Positions 21,901 through 28,370 of a stretch of 28,370 nucleotides of DNA are shown here, piece by piece (the stretch's first letter is position 1; the number at the start of each line of letters is the position of its first letter). Origin of the DNA: Bacillota bacterium (lineage in GTDB: Bacteria; Bacillota_I; Bacilli_A; RFN20; CAG-826); assembly GCA_023396795.1 (NCBI GenBank), contig JAEWUY010000023.1:1-28370 (forward strand). The letters run 5' to 3'. The notes beneath the pieces were generated by a model. It saw only the letters and a list, made by a program, of their open reading frames with translations, was not told the DNA's origin and did not search any database. The translations under genes were made by a program, and so were the position numbers.

Positions 21901-22524
21901 CCTGTTTTTGATGGCATTAGCAACGAAGAAATTTTCGACCTCATGAAACAGGCCGAAATTGCCCCGGATGGTAAAACCATTCTCTATGATGGCCGGACAG
22001 GCGAACGTTTTGATGAACGGATTTCTGTGGGTGTTATGTACATGATTAAACTCGTCCACATGGTCGACGATAAATTGCACGCTCGTGCGACAGGTCCTTA
22101 TTCTCTCGTCACACAACAGCCACTTGGCGGTAAAGCCCAAAACGGTGGTCAGAGATTTGGCGAAATGGAAGTGTGGGCTCTTGAAGCTTATGGTGCAGCT
22201 CATACCCTCCAAGAATTATTGACGATTAAATCTGATGATCGTGTCGGTCGTCGTAAGACATACGAAGCGATTATTAAAAACTATGCGATTCCGCGCCCCG
22301 GAATTCCCGAAGCCTTTAAAGTTCTAACCAAAGAATTACAAGCCCTTGGTATGGACGTTAAATTGCTGAATACAGAGGGTAATAAAATTGATATGGACGC
22401 TCTTGCTAAAGAGACCCAAATCGAAGAAAGAAAGATTAACTCGACCATTCGTTCTCTTACTAGAGAAGGCGTCGCTGATGATATCACTAGCGATAACGAA
22501 CAGTTGGCTGAGTTGCTTAACTAA
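18961..22524 (+). CDS. rpoB: DNA-directed RNA polymerase subunit beta
   Basis: Beta subunit of RNA polymerase, forming one pincer of the active-site cleft. At 1187 aa it matches Bacillus RpoB (about 1193). Recognisable blocks: RTGRGTWLEFE-type segment as PTRGTWLEFEAD, the rifampicin pocket SSQLSQFMDQTNPLAELANKR, GPGGLTRDRASMDVRDVHHTHYGRICPIETPEG, the ENDDTTRALMGANMQRQ segment, SGRHGNKGVISRILP, and the C-terminal QQPLGGKAQNGGQRFGEMEVWALEAYGAAHTL. Residue Asn481 stands at E. coli His526, a change linked to rifampicin insensitivity. AAAAGGAG lies 7 bp before the ATG, behind a long structured leader. The stop is 14 bp from rpoC. Confidence 0.98.
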   Translation: MSNIEKKHKMLPNNRIDYSKISGSLPLPYLAEIQTESFTWFKDEGLNEVLKEVFPIENYTNDARIHYKECRLEKPDYTYLECKERDLTYSSALRVKLRLELVKTGEIKEAEVFMGDLPLMTDSGTFVVNGAERVIVSQLVRSPGAYLSKNLEKTGKYTFNADLIPTRGTWLEFEADQKDLIWVRIDRQRKMNATVLLKALGFEDPNDITKLFGNRQMLVNTLEKDKDVRTSRDALVEIFRKLKPGEPITNEGVKLFLTQKFFDQKRYDLGRAGRFKYRNKLGIYNRLAGRILAQDLVSADGEVLFKKDYRLTKSDVDHLRDIEFFEKGAHQKTLKINKELDNNGLVNIVKVYVTDKKDVTANIIGTDLNQTLPRVTISDIVATFSYFMNVIDGFGDTDDIDHLGNRRIRCVGELIQTQFRIGLTKMAKTVQQKMSISEMESVSVQSLINIRPLTSSIREFFASSQLSQFMDQTNPLAELANKRRLSALGPGGLTRDRASMDVRDVHHTHYGRICPIETPEGQNIGLINNLATYAKINKYGFIETPYRRVDKVTHQVLDEAEYLSADMERTHVIAQANVTLDENGLILDEYVVARHDGKNIMAHKEEVDYIDVSPKQIVSIASSCIPFLENDDTTRALMGANMQRQALPLLKPSAPLVGTGMEHIVARDSGLAVISTGDGVVSYVDSRKIVVKDSKKKTRTYQLQKFARSNQGTCINQVAVVKVGQQIKAGDILADGPAMQNGDLALGQNVTIAFMTWNGYNYEDAVIMSERLVKDDSYTSIHIEKYELECRETKLGAEEITRDVPNVSEEAKAFLDERGIVVPGAEVKEGDILVGKITPKGVTEPTPEEKLLMAIFSEKTKEGKDSSLRVSHGGAGIVLDVKIFSRKNGDELPPGVNEVVRVYIVQKRKISEGDKMSGRHGNKGVISRILPVEDMPFLPDGTPVDIMLNPLGVPSRMNIGQILEIHLGLACQKLGMKLATPVFDGISNEEIFDLMKQAEIAPDGKTILYDGRTGERFDERISVGVMYMIKLVHMVDDKLHARATGPYSLVTQQPLGGKAQNGGQRFGEMEVWALEAYGAAHTLQELLTIKSDDRVGRRKTYEAIIKNYAIPRPGIPEAFKVLTKELQALGMDVKLLNTEGNKIDMDALAKETQIEERKINSTIRSLTREGVADDITSDNEQLAELLN

Positions 22525-22538
22525 GGAGGTCATGAATA

Positions 22539-25500
22539 ATGTTTGATGTAAATCGATTAGCCGCCCTACAAGTCGGCCTAGCCTCCCCAGAGACGATTCG
22601 CTCATGGTCACATGGCGAAGTCTTAAAACCAGAAACGATTAACTACCGGAGTCAAAAACCGGAAGCTCAAGGTCTTTTCTGTGAAAAGATTTTTGGTCCA
22701 AGCAAGGATTATGAATGTCACTGCGGAAAATATAAGAAGATTCGCTTTCAAGGTATTACCTGCGAAAAGTGTGGTGTTGAAGTTATCTCCAAAGAAGTCC
22801 GTCGGGAAAGAATGGGCCACATTGAATTGGCTTCTCCTTGCACGCATATTTGGTATCTCAAAGGTATTCCGAGCCGCATTGGCTTAATTCTCGATATTCC
22901 TCCTAAACAACTTGAGGAAATCAACTATTTCGTCGCTCACGTCTGTTTAAACCCAGGCAACAGCAATGTTTTATATTATCGTCAATTCCTTGATGAAAGA
23001 ACGGCTCGTCAAGAATTTGTGGCCGTTATTCGCGAATTTCAACCGACGCTTGATAAAGAAAGCGCCGACTATATTAAGAGCGAAGATTTAATCGAAAGAA
23101 TGCAAAACCCCCAAGAAACATTTGATTTCTTCACGGTTTCTGACTTTATTTCGAAATACACTAATGCCGAATTTGGCGAAGGTGCTGCAGCGATTAAACG
23201 TTTGTTAAGAGAAATTAATCTTAACGAAGAATTTAAAAGTATTAACGCCAAACTCAAAGATTGTAGTGCACAAAGTCGTATTAAACTTTCGAAGCGTTTG
23301 GAAGTTATTGAAGCTTTCCGTAATTCGGACAATCGTCCGGAATGGATGGTTCTTGATGTTTTGCCAGTTATTCCCCCGGATCTTCGTCCGATGCTTCAAC
23401 TTGATGGTGGCCGGTTTGCTGCCAGCGACTTAAATGACTTATATCGTCGCGTTATTACACGCAACACTCGTTTAAAGAAGTTAATCGACATGAACGCTCC
23501 TTACGTCATTTTAATGAATGAAAAGCGGATGCTTCAAGAAGCAGTCGATGCTTTGATTGATAACGGCAGAAGAAATAAACCTGTTGTAGGTTCTGGCGGC
23601 CGTCCCCTCAAATCACTTTCTAGTTCCCTTAAAGGTAAACAAGGTCGTTTCCGTCAAAACTTGCTTGGTAAACGTGTTGATTACTCAGGTCGTTCGGTTA
23701 TTGCCGTCGGACCAGACTTAAAAATGTATCAATGTGGTTTACCACGAGAGATGGCCATTCAACTTCTTCGCCCCTTTATTGCCGCAATTTTAATTAAAGA
23801 AAATTATGTTAATGCTCATCGTCAAGCTGATAAGATTATCGATCGCTATGACGCTGTTGTCTTTGACATTATTGAACGGATTATTAGTGATCACCCGGTT
23901 TTATTAAACCGCGCGCCAACGTTACACCGTCTTGGTATTCAAGCTTTCCAACCCAAGCTAGTTGATGGACGAGCTATTCGTCTACACCCCTTAGTTTGTA
24001 CTGGTTTTAATGCCGACTTTGATGGTGACCAAATGGCCGTTCACGTTCCTTTAAGCAAATCAGCCCAACATGAAGCTCTTGAACTTATGTTGGCCAGTAA
24101 CAACATTCTTGGTCCTAAAGATGGCCGTCCGATTGTTACCCCATCGCAAGACATGGTTCTTGGTAATTATTATTTAACCCTTGAAGAAACACGCGAACAA
24201 CTCGCAGCTCGTAGTAAACGCCGTCTTGATAAAGGCGACATTGAAGAATATGAGCGTTTTGCAACCTACGCTGGTGCTGAAGGTAAAGTATTCCGCAGTA
24301 TTGATGAAGTTATGCTTGCTTATGATACTCATCAAGCCCATCTTCATAATCGTGTTGCCATTCGCGCTAGTGCGTTAGGAAAAACAGGATTCACGAAAGA
24401 AATGAATGAGTCGTATTTAATTACGACGGTTGGCAAAATTATTTTCAACCTCATTTTCCCGGCTGATTTCCCATATTTAAATAATGCAAATGCCGATAAC
24501 TTAAAAGGCGATTTAGCAAAATTCTTTGTACCAAAGGGCACAGATATTTCTGATTATATTCATAAACAACCCCTAATTCCGCCTTTCACTAAGAAACACT
24601 TAGGCAACATTATTAACGAAATCTTTAGTCGCTATGGCACGTCTAAAACGTCAGCCGTTCTTGACAAGATGAAAGATATTGGTTTTAAATACGCGACGAT
24701 TGCTGGTGTAACTATTTCCATTAGCGATATTAACGTTGTTGGCGATAAACAACAATTACTCAAAGACGGCGATAACCGTGTTGAGCAAATTACCGAAATG
24801 TTCGAACGTGGTCTCTTAACCGACAATGAACGTCACAAACACGTCGTTGATGTTTGGACCGAAGTTCGTGATTCCGTCCAAAAAGACTTGTCGAAGCAAT
24901 TCGAAAAAGATAACCGCAACCCTATCTTCATGATGTCTGATAGCGGTGCGCGTGGTAACATTTCTAACTTTACACAATTAGCTGGTATGCGTGGCTTGAT
25001 GTCTAACCCAAAAGGTGACACGATTGAGCTACCTATTAAATCTTGTTTCCGTGAAGGCTTAACGGTGTCTGAGTTCTTTATTGCTACTCACGGTGCCCGT
25101 AAGGGTGGTGCGGATACAGCGCTTAAAACTGCTGACTCTGGATATTTAACCCGTCGTCTTGTCGACGTTAGCCAAGACGTGATTGTTCGCGAAGAAGACT
25201 GCCATTCTGATCATGGACATATTGTCTCGGAAATTATTGATTCGAGTCGTGATGCAATTATTGTGCCACTTTATGACCGTTTAGTCGGTCGTTATACAGT
25301 GCATGATGTTATTAATCCTTCAACTGGCGAAGTAATCGTCGCCGAAAATACGATGATTGATGAAGAAAGCGCCCGTCAAGTCGTTGACGCTGGCATTAAG
25401 CAAGTCGAAATTCGTTCCTTGTTTGGCTGTCAAACTCGTGATGGCGTGTGCCGTCACTGTTATGGTCGCAACCTGGCGACCGGTAAAGAAGTTACGATTG

Positions 25501-26396
25501 GCGAAGCAGTCGGTATTATGGCTGCTCAATCAATCGGTGAACCTGGTACGCAGCTAACGATGAGAACTTTCCACACTGGTGGTGTTGCGGGTAGTGATAT
25601 TACACAAGGTTTGCCTCGTGTTCAAGAACTTGTCGAAGCCCGTGTTCCAAAGGGCGAAGCTATGATCTCCGAAATTACTGGCGTCGTCAGTGAAATCGAA
25701 GAAAGTGGAGGCCGCTATCGTGTCGTCGTTAAAAATGATCTTGAAGAAAGAGAATATCTTTCCAATTACGGGGCCCGACTTCGTGTCCGTAAAGGCGACA
25801 AAATTCATAATGGTAGTAAAATTACCGAAGGCGCCATTTCGCCGAAGAAACTGCTTGAAGTTAGTGACGTGGCAGCGGTGGAACGCTACATTCTTAAAGA
25901 AATTCAAAAAGTCTATCGACTCCAAGGTATTGGCATTTCTGATAAACATATTGAAGTTATTATTCGTCAAATGCTTCGCAAAGTTGCCATCATTGAAGGT
26001 GGAGACACCAATATGCTGCCTGGTACTTTAGTTGAACTCGATGAATTCACCGAGAAAAACGAAGACGCCTTATTAAGTGGCCGTCATCCGGCTTTGGCCC
26101 GTCCAGTTGTTCTTGGAATTACCAAAGCTTCCTTACAAACGAAATCTTTCCTCTCTGCTGCTTCTTTCCAAGAAACAACAAGAGTTCTAACCGATGCGGC
26201 GATTAAAGCCAAAATCGACACCCTCCATGGTTTAAAAGAAAACGTTATCACTGGTAAATTAATCCCAGCTGGTCGTGGATTACAAACCGAAGAGGAAGAA
26301 GAAAAGTTAGTAGAAAACTTCTCGGTTCAAGAGAAGATGAAAGAAGTCAAACAACAATATATTGAGATTCACGATCGTCCCGACGATCTTGAATAG
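22539..26396 (+). CDS. rpoC: DNA-directed RNA polymerase subunit beta-prime
   Basis: Catalytic beta-prime subunit. The 1285 aa begin with the zinc-binding domain (Cys60, 62, 75, 78). The active-site loop NADFDGDQMAVH carries the Mg-binding Asp493, 495 and 497. Further blocks are GRPLKSLSSSLKGKQGRFRQNLLGKRVDYSGRSVI cut into its usual helices, the bridge-helix and trigger-loop region with SDSGARGNISNFTQLAGMRGLM, and the second zinc site with Cys964, 971 and 974. GIMAAQSIGEPGTQLTMRTFHTGG marks the second half of the trigger-loop domain. It is somewhat longer than Bacillus RpoC (about 1200). AAGGAGG lies 8-9 bp upstream; an out-of-frame ATG at 22532 is not used. A terminator follows at 26408. Confidence 0.98.
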   Translation: MFDVNRLAALQVGLASPETIRSWSHGEVLKPETINYRSQKPEAQGLFCEKIFGPSKDYECHCGKYKKIRFQGITCEKCGVEVISKEVRRERMGHIELASPCTHIWYLKGIPSRIGLILDIPPKQLEEINYFVAHVCLNPGNSNVLYYRQFLDERTARQEFVAVIREFQPTLDKESADYIKSEDLIERMQNPQETFDFFTVSDFISKYTNAEFGEGAAAIKRLLREINLNEEFKSINAKLKDCSAQSRIKLSKRLEVIEAFRNSDNRPEWMVLDVLPVIPPDLRPMLQLDGGRFAASDLNDLYRRVITRNTRLKKLIDMNAPYVILMNEKRMLQEAVDALIDNGRRNKPVVGSGGRPLKSLSSSLKGKQGRFRQNLLGKRVDYSGRSVIAVGPDLKMYQCGLPREMAIQLLRPFIAAILIKENYVNAHRQADKIIDRYDAVVFDIIERIISDHPVLLNRAPTLHRLGIQAFQPKLVDGRAIRLHPLVCTGFNADFDGDQMAVHVPLSKSAQHEALELMLASNNILGPKDGRPIVTPSQDMVLGNYYLTLEETREQLAARSKRRLDKGDIEEYERFATYAGAEGKVFRSIDEVMLAYDTHQAHLHNRVAIRASALGKTGFTKEMNESYLITTVGKIIFNLIFPADFPYLNNANADNLKGDLAKFFVPKGTDISDYIHKQPLIPPFTKKHLGNIINEIFSRYGTSKTSAVLDKMKDIGFKYATIAGVTISISDINVVGDKQQLLKDGDNRVEQITEMFERGLLTDNERHKHVVDVWTEVRDSVQKDLSKQFEKDNRNPIFMMSDSGARGNISNFTQLAGMRGLMSNPKGDTIELPIKSCFREGLTVSEFFIATHGARKGGADTALKTADSGYLTRRLVDVSQDVIVREEDCHSDHGHIVSEIIDSSRDAIIVPLYDRLVGRYTVHDVINPSTGEVIVAENTMIDEESARQVVDAGIKQVEIRSLFGCQTRDGVCRHCYGRNLATGKEVTIGEAVGIMAAQSIGEPGTQLTMRTFHTGGVAGSDITQGLPRVQELVEARVPKGEAMISEITGVVSEIEESGGRYRVVVKNDLEEREYLSNYGARLRVRKGDKIHNGSKITEGAISPKKLLEVSDVAAVERYILKEIQKVYRLQGIGISDKHIEVIIRQMLRKVAIIEGGDTNMLPGTLVELDEFTEKNEDALLSGRHPALARPVVLGITKASLQTKSFLSAASFQETTRVLTDAAIKAKIDTLHGLKENVITGKLIPAGRGLQTEEEEEKLVENFSVQEKMKEVKQQYIEIHDRPDDLE

Positions 26397-26407
26397 TCAA
26401 AAAGCTT

Positions 26408-26433
26408 AGGCGGTTTATACCGCCTTTTCTTTT
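26408..26433 (+). terminator. Rho-independent terminator after rpoC
   Basis: AGGCGG (26408-26413) pairs with CCGCCT (26420-26425) around a 6-nt loop, followed by TTTTCTTTT. Confidence 0.92.
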
Positions 26434-26464
26434 AATATATTTTTTTATTGGAATAGTAAAACAT

Positions 26465-26492
26465 TTGACAATCAGTTCTCGTTTGCTATAAT
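26465..26492 (+). promoter_or_regulatory. Consensus promoter for the M6 protease gene
   Basis: A perfect TTGACA (26465-26470), a 16-bp spacer and a perfect TATAAT (26487-26492) preceded by TGC. It is among the strongest promoters in the window. The leader is about 80 nt and contains an inverted repeat at 26544-26559 (TTATTTA and TAAATAA), then AAGGGGG before the ATG. Confidence 0.88.
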
Positions 26493-26577
26493 AACTTCAC
26501 TTATTTGAGTTAACTATGTTAATGAGTTGAAGATGATTTGGCATTATTTATCTAAATAAAAGCAAGGGGGTTATATT

Positions 26578-28172
26578 ATGAAACCTAAAAAATTATTAGC
26601 ACTTACCTTCTTACCAGTCTTGGTTCTGGCAAGTTGCACACCCGAGGTTCTTCCTGACAATTTTTATCGTTTTAACGATAAAGCAGTAACGACAACCTTA
26701 CGTCAAGCCCGCAAAGGAACGTATCAAAGCGACAGTCCGACAATTGGCGATTCACGTGTTCTAGTCGTCCCGGTTGAGTTCGCTGACTTCCTGCCAGCGG
26801 TTTATTGCGCGGAGCCGAAGGTGCCCGTGAAGATCTTGAAAAAGTCTATTTTGGCGAGTCTGAAGACACGCAATGGGAATCTTTAAAAAGTTATTATTCC
26901 AAATCAAGTTATGGAAAATTAGATTTCAGTGGGCAAGTAATGCCTTGGTACCGTCCTAGTGATCCCAACAATCGTTCGCATTGGTTTACAACTGCCGAAC
27001 TAGTTAATGGCTACGGAACTTCCTCAGGCGATACAGGTATTTCCCGTTTGATTTTAGGCTGGATTTATACCGATTATTTAATTAGTCTTTATCGCAACGT
27101 CAATGATGATGATGGTCAACCTTACACCAGTGGTGCCGAGTTTATGAAAGATTATGATGGCGATGGTGATGGCTTTGTTGATGTCGTCGAAATGGTCTAT
27201 TCAGCACCGATTCAACATATGGATAGTGATTTATTCTGGGCTTTTCGTTCAGCTGATGGTTCTTCGGTTGCTAATATGAATCGCCCATCGCTTTGCGGTT
27301 TCGTCTGGCTTAGCTATCACTTTATTTATGAAAACGGTCATTATTCCGATCTTGGTGTTTATAGCAATTGGACCGATCAAGAAATCATTGATGGTACAGC
27401 AAAAGTCGACGCTCACACAATTATTCACGAAACCGGCCATGCCTTAGGCGCTGACGACTATTATACATATGATAACAGTGGCGATTGGGGTTCGATGGGT
27501 GGAACCGATATGATGGACTATAACATCGGTGATCACAACGCTTACACTAAAGGTTTATATGGATGGTCAAATCCAGTGGTCGTTACTGGCGAAGCAACTG
27601 TGACCATCAAATCATTTACTGATACTGGTGACGCGATTCTTCTTCCAGCTTATAAGGCCGACGGAAACGTTAACAATTCTTTCCTTGATAACTACATTTT
27701 GATTGAATACTACCGTCCAACCGGTGTTAACGAAATGGACTCGACATATAGTTATGTTGGTCGCTATCCGAAGATGCCAGATGTTCCAGGTATTCGCGTT
27801 TATCATGTCGACTCACGTCTCGGTTTATTTACTTATGGAAGTACGTCAGGATGGCAGTTTGTTCGTTATGTTTCGACGGTCTCGTCCACCGATAGCAATT
27901 CTTATATTGGTATTGCCAATTCAAATACCAAATCGCAAAGTGCCGTCGCCAGTAATAAACTCATTCATGCCCTTGAAGTTAGTGGTTTAAATACGCTTAA
28001 AAACAGCTCATTTGCTCGTTATAACTCTTCGATGATGTGGCAAGTTGGTGACACCTTCGGAGTGGATACTTTCGTTGATTTCACCCTTAATAACGATGAA
28101 AAACTAGGCTATAAGTTCGAAGTTACAGCGATGAACGACGAAGAAGCGACGATTACCTTTTCGTTAGCTTAA
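26578..28172 (+). pseudogene. M6-family metalloprotease lipoprotein, split by one frameshift
   Basis: Secreted zinc protease of the immune-inhibitor-A-like M6 family, anchored as a lipoprotein. The first part (26578-26886) has a signal peptide with lipobox LASC (Cys20) and the start of the mature domain, RVLVVPVEFADF. The homologous reading then continues in the -1 frame from about 26790 (PASGLLRGAEGAREDLEKV), running to TAA 28170-28172. One missing base near 26787-26792 explains this; restoring it gives about 531 aa. The second part has the Asp-rich DGDGDGFVDVVE, zinc motif HETGHALGADD (His codons at 27426 and 27438) and the GSMGGTDMMDY Met-turn. The rest is intact, so this is either a recent lesion or a sequencing error. 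Promoter and terminator are both strong. Confidence 0.85.
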
Positions 28173-28190
28173 TCATTACTTATACTTTAT

Positions 28191-28226
28191 AAAGCTCTCC
28201 AGACTATTGGAGGGCTTTCTTTTTTT
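28191..28226 (+). terminator. Rho-independent terminator after the M6 gene
   Basis: AAAGCTCTCC (28191-28200) pairs with GGAGGGCTTT (28209-28218), one G-U, around an 8-nt loop, followed by a long T-run. Confidence 0.92.
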
Positions 28227-28235
28227 GTATCTACA

Positions 28236-28264
28236 TTGCAACTAACATTAAAGGATGCTATCTT
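28236..28264 (+). promoter_or_regulatory. Candidate promoter for the last lipoprotein gene
   Basis: TTGCAA (28236-28241), a 17-bp spacer and TATCTT (28259-28264). The -10 lies inside an inverted repeat, CTATCT and AGATAG (28258-28271). Confidence 0.45.
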
Positions 28265-28286
28265 TAGATAGTTAAAAAAATCATTT

Positions 28287-28370
28287 ATGAAAAAACACTT
28301 ATTTCCATTTATTACATTAGCGTTATTGCTTGTGGCCTCTTGTGCACCAATTAATACGTCTTCTTCGGAT
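28287..28370 (+). CDS. Putative lipoprotein, 3'-truncated by window edge
   Basis: Only the first 28 codons are in the window. They encode a typical lipoprotein signal peptide: two lysines after Met, a hydrophobic stretch (LFPFITLALLLV) and a lipobox VASC with the Cys at residue 19, followed by a polar Ser/Thr-rich start of the mature chain. There is no clear ribosome site, only an A-run upstream. Its signal peptide resembles that of the M6 protease next door, so it could be a related secreted protein, but nothing beyond the signal can be said. Confidence 0.7.
   Translation, partial: MKKHLFPFITLALLLVASCAPINTSSSD

Noticed and set aside
25554..25970. Minus-strand open frame of 138 codons within rpoC
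   Set aside because: Antisense to a highly conserved gene with no ribosome site and no recognisable domain; a codon-bias shadow.
26785..26800. Programmed -1 ribosomal frameshift in the M6 protease
   Set aside because: No X-XXY-YYZ heptamer and no clear downstream stimulatory stem at the junction; a simple indel explains it better.
1..28370. UGA read as tryptophan (genetic code 4)
   Set aside because: All conserved proteins are open under the standard code and use TGG for Trp; no in-frame TGA is present in them. Only absence of TGA stops is supported.
1..28370. tRNA genes, rRNA genes, CRISPR arrays or insertion sequences
   Set aside because: No cloverleaf-like segments, repeat-spacer pattern, transposase or terminal repeats were seen in the gaps.

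Overview
The window is a dense, all-plus-strand stretch of a bacterial chromosome from a low-to-mid-GC Gram-positive lineage. I read it as an anaerobic, fermentative, probably uncultured member of the Bacilli/Mollicutes-related (Tenericutes-like) group. The support is: the order cysS, rlmB, sigma factor, rpmG, secE, nusG, which is the Bacillus order with pieces missing; a Firmicutes-type L10 leader; an Asn in RpoB at the position of E. coli His526, as reported for Mollicutes; and an [FeFe] hydrogenase of the NAD-linked, electron-bifurcating type. The exact taxon cannot be settled from sequence reading alone. All tryptophans in the recognisable proteins are TGG, and none of the 24 stop codons is TGA (14 TAA, 10 TAG).

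Layout. (1) 1-1807: end of the alpha ribosomal operon (rpsK partial, rpoA, rplQ), closed by a terminator. (2) 1853-4402: preT-preA, the NAD-dependent dihydropyrimidine dehydrogenase, with its own terminator. (3) 4445-8717: a three-gene [FeFe] hydrogenase operon (HydC/HndA-like, HydB/HndC-like, HydA/HndD-like). (4) 8730-9386: a HAD phosphatase. (5) 9440-12949: cysS, an MgtC-family membrane protein, rlmB and a divergent SigH-like sigma factor. (6) 12968-13976: rpmG, secE and nusG behind a near-consensus promoter. (7) 13983-16260: a solitary Zn/Cd/Pb-type P1B ATPase unit inserted between nusG and rplK. (8) 16284-18669: rplK, rplA, L10 leader, rplJ, rplL and an intergenic terminator. (9) 18670-26433: a long, highly structured rpoB leader, rpoB and rpoC. 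(10) 26465-28226: an M6-family secreted metalloprotease lipoprotein gene broken by one frameshift, followed by the start of another lipoprotein gene cut by the window end.

How the genes work together. Most of the window is the gene-expression core: all large RNA polymerase subunits, NusG, a sigma factor, six ribosomal proteins in full, SecE, CysRS and a 23S rRNA methyltransferase. Set among these are redox genes. The hydrogenase can reoxidise NADH (with reduced ferredoxin if bifurcating) to H2, and PreTA can move electrons between NADH and pyrimidines. The hydrogenase maturases (HydE/F/G) and later pyrimidine-degradation enzymes are not in the window.

Most worth a second look: the roughly 290-nt structured leader of rpoB with two competing pairings near the ribosome-binding site, the absence of TGA stops, two similar L1-site-like RNA motifs in front of rplK and rplA, the shortened thiopeptide/RelA-contact region of L11, the divergent SigH-like factor, and the frameshifted M6 protease.
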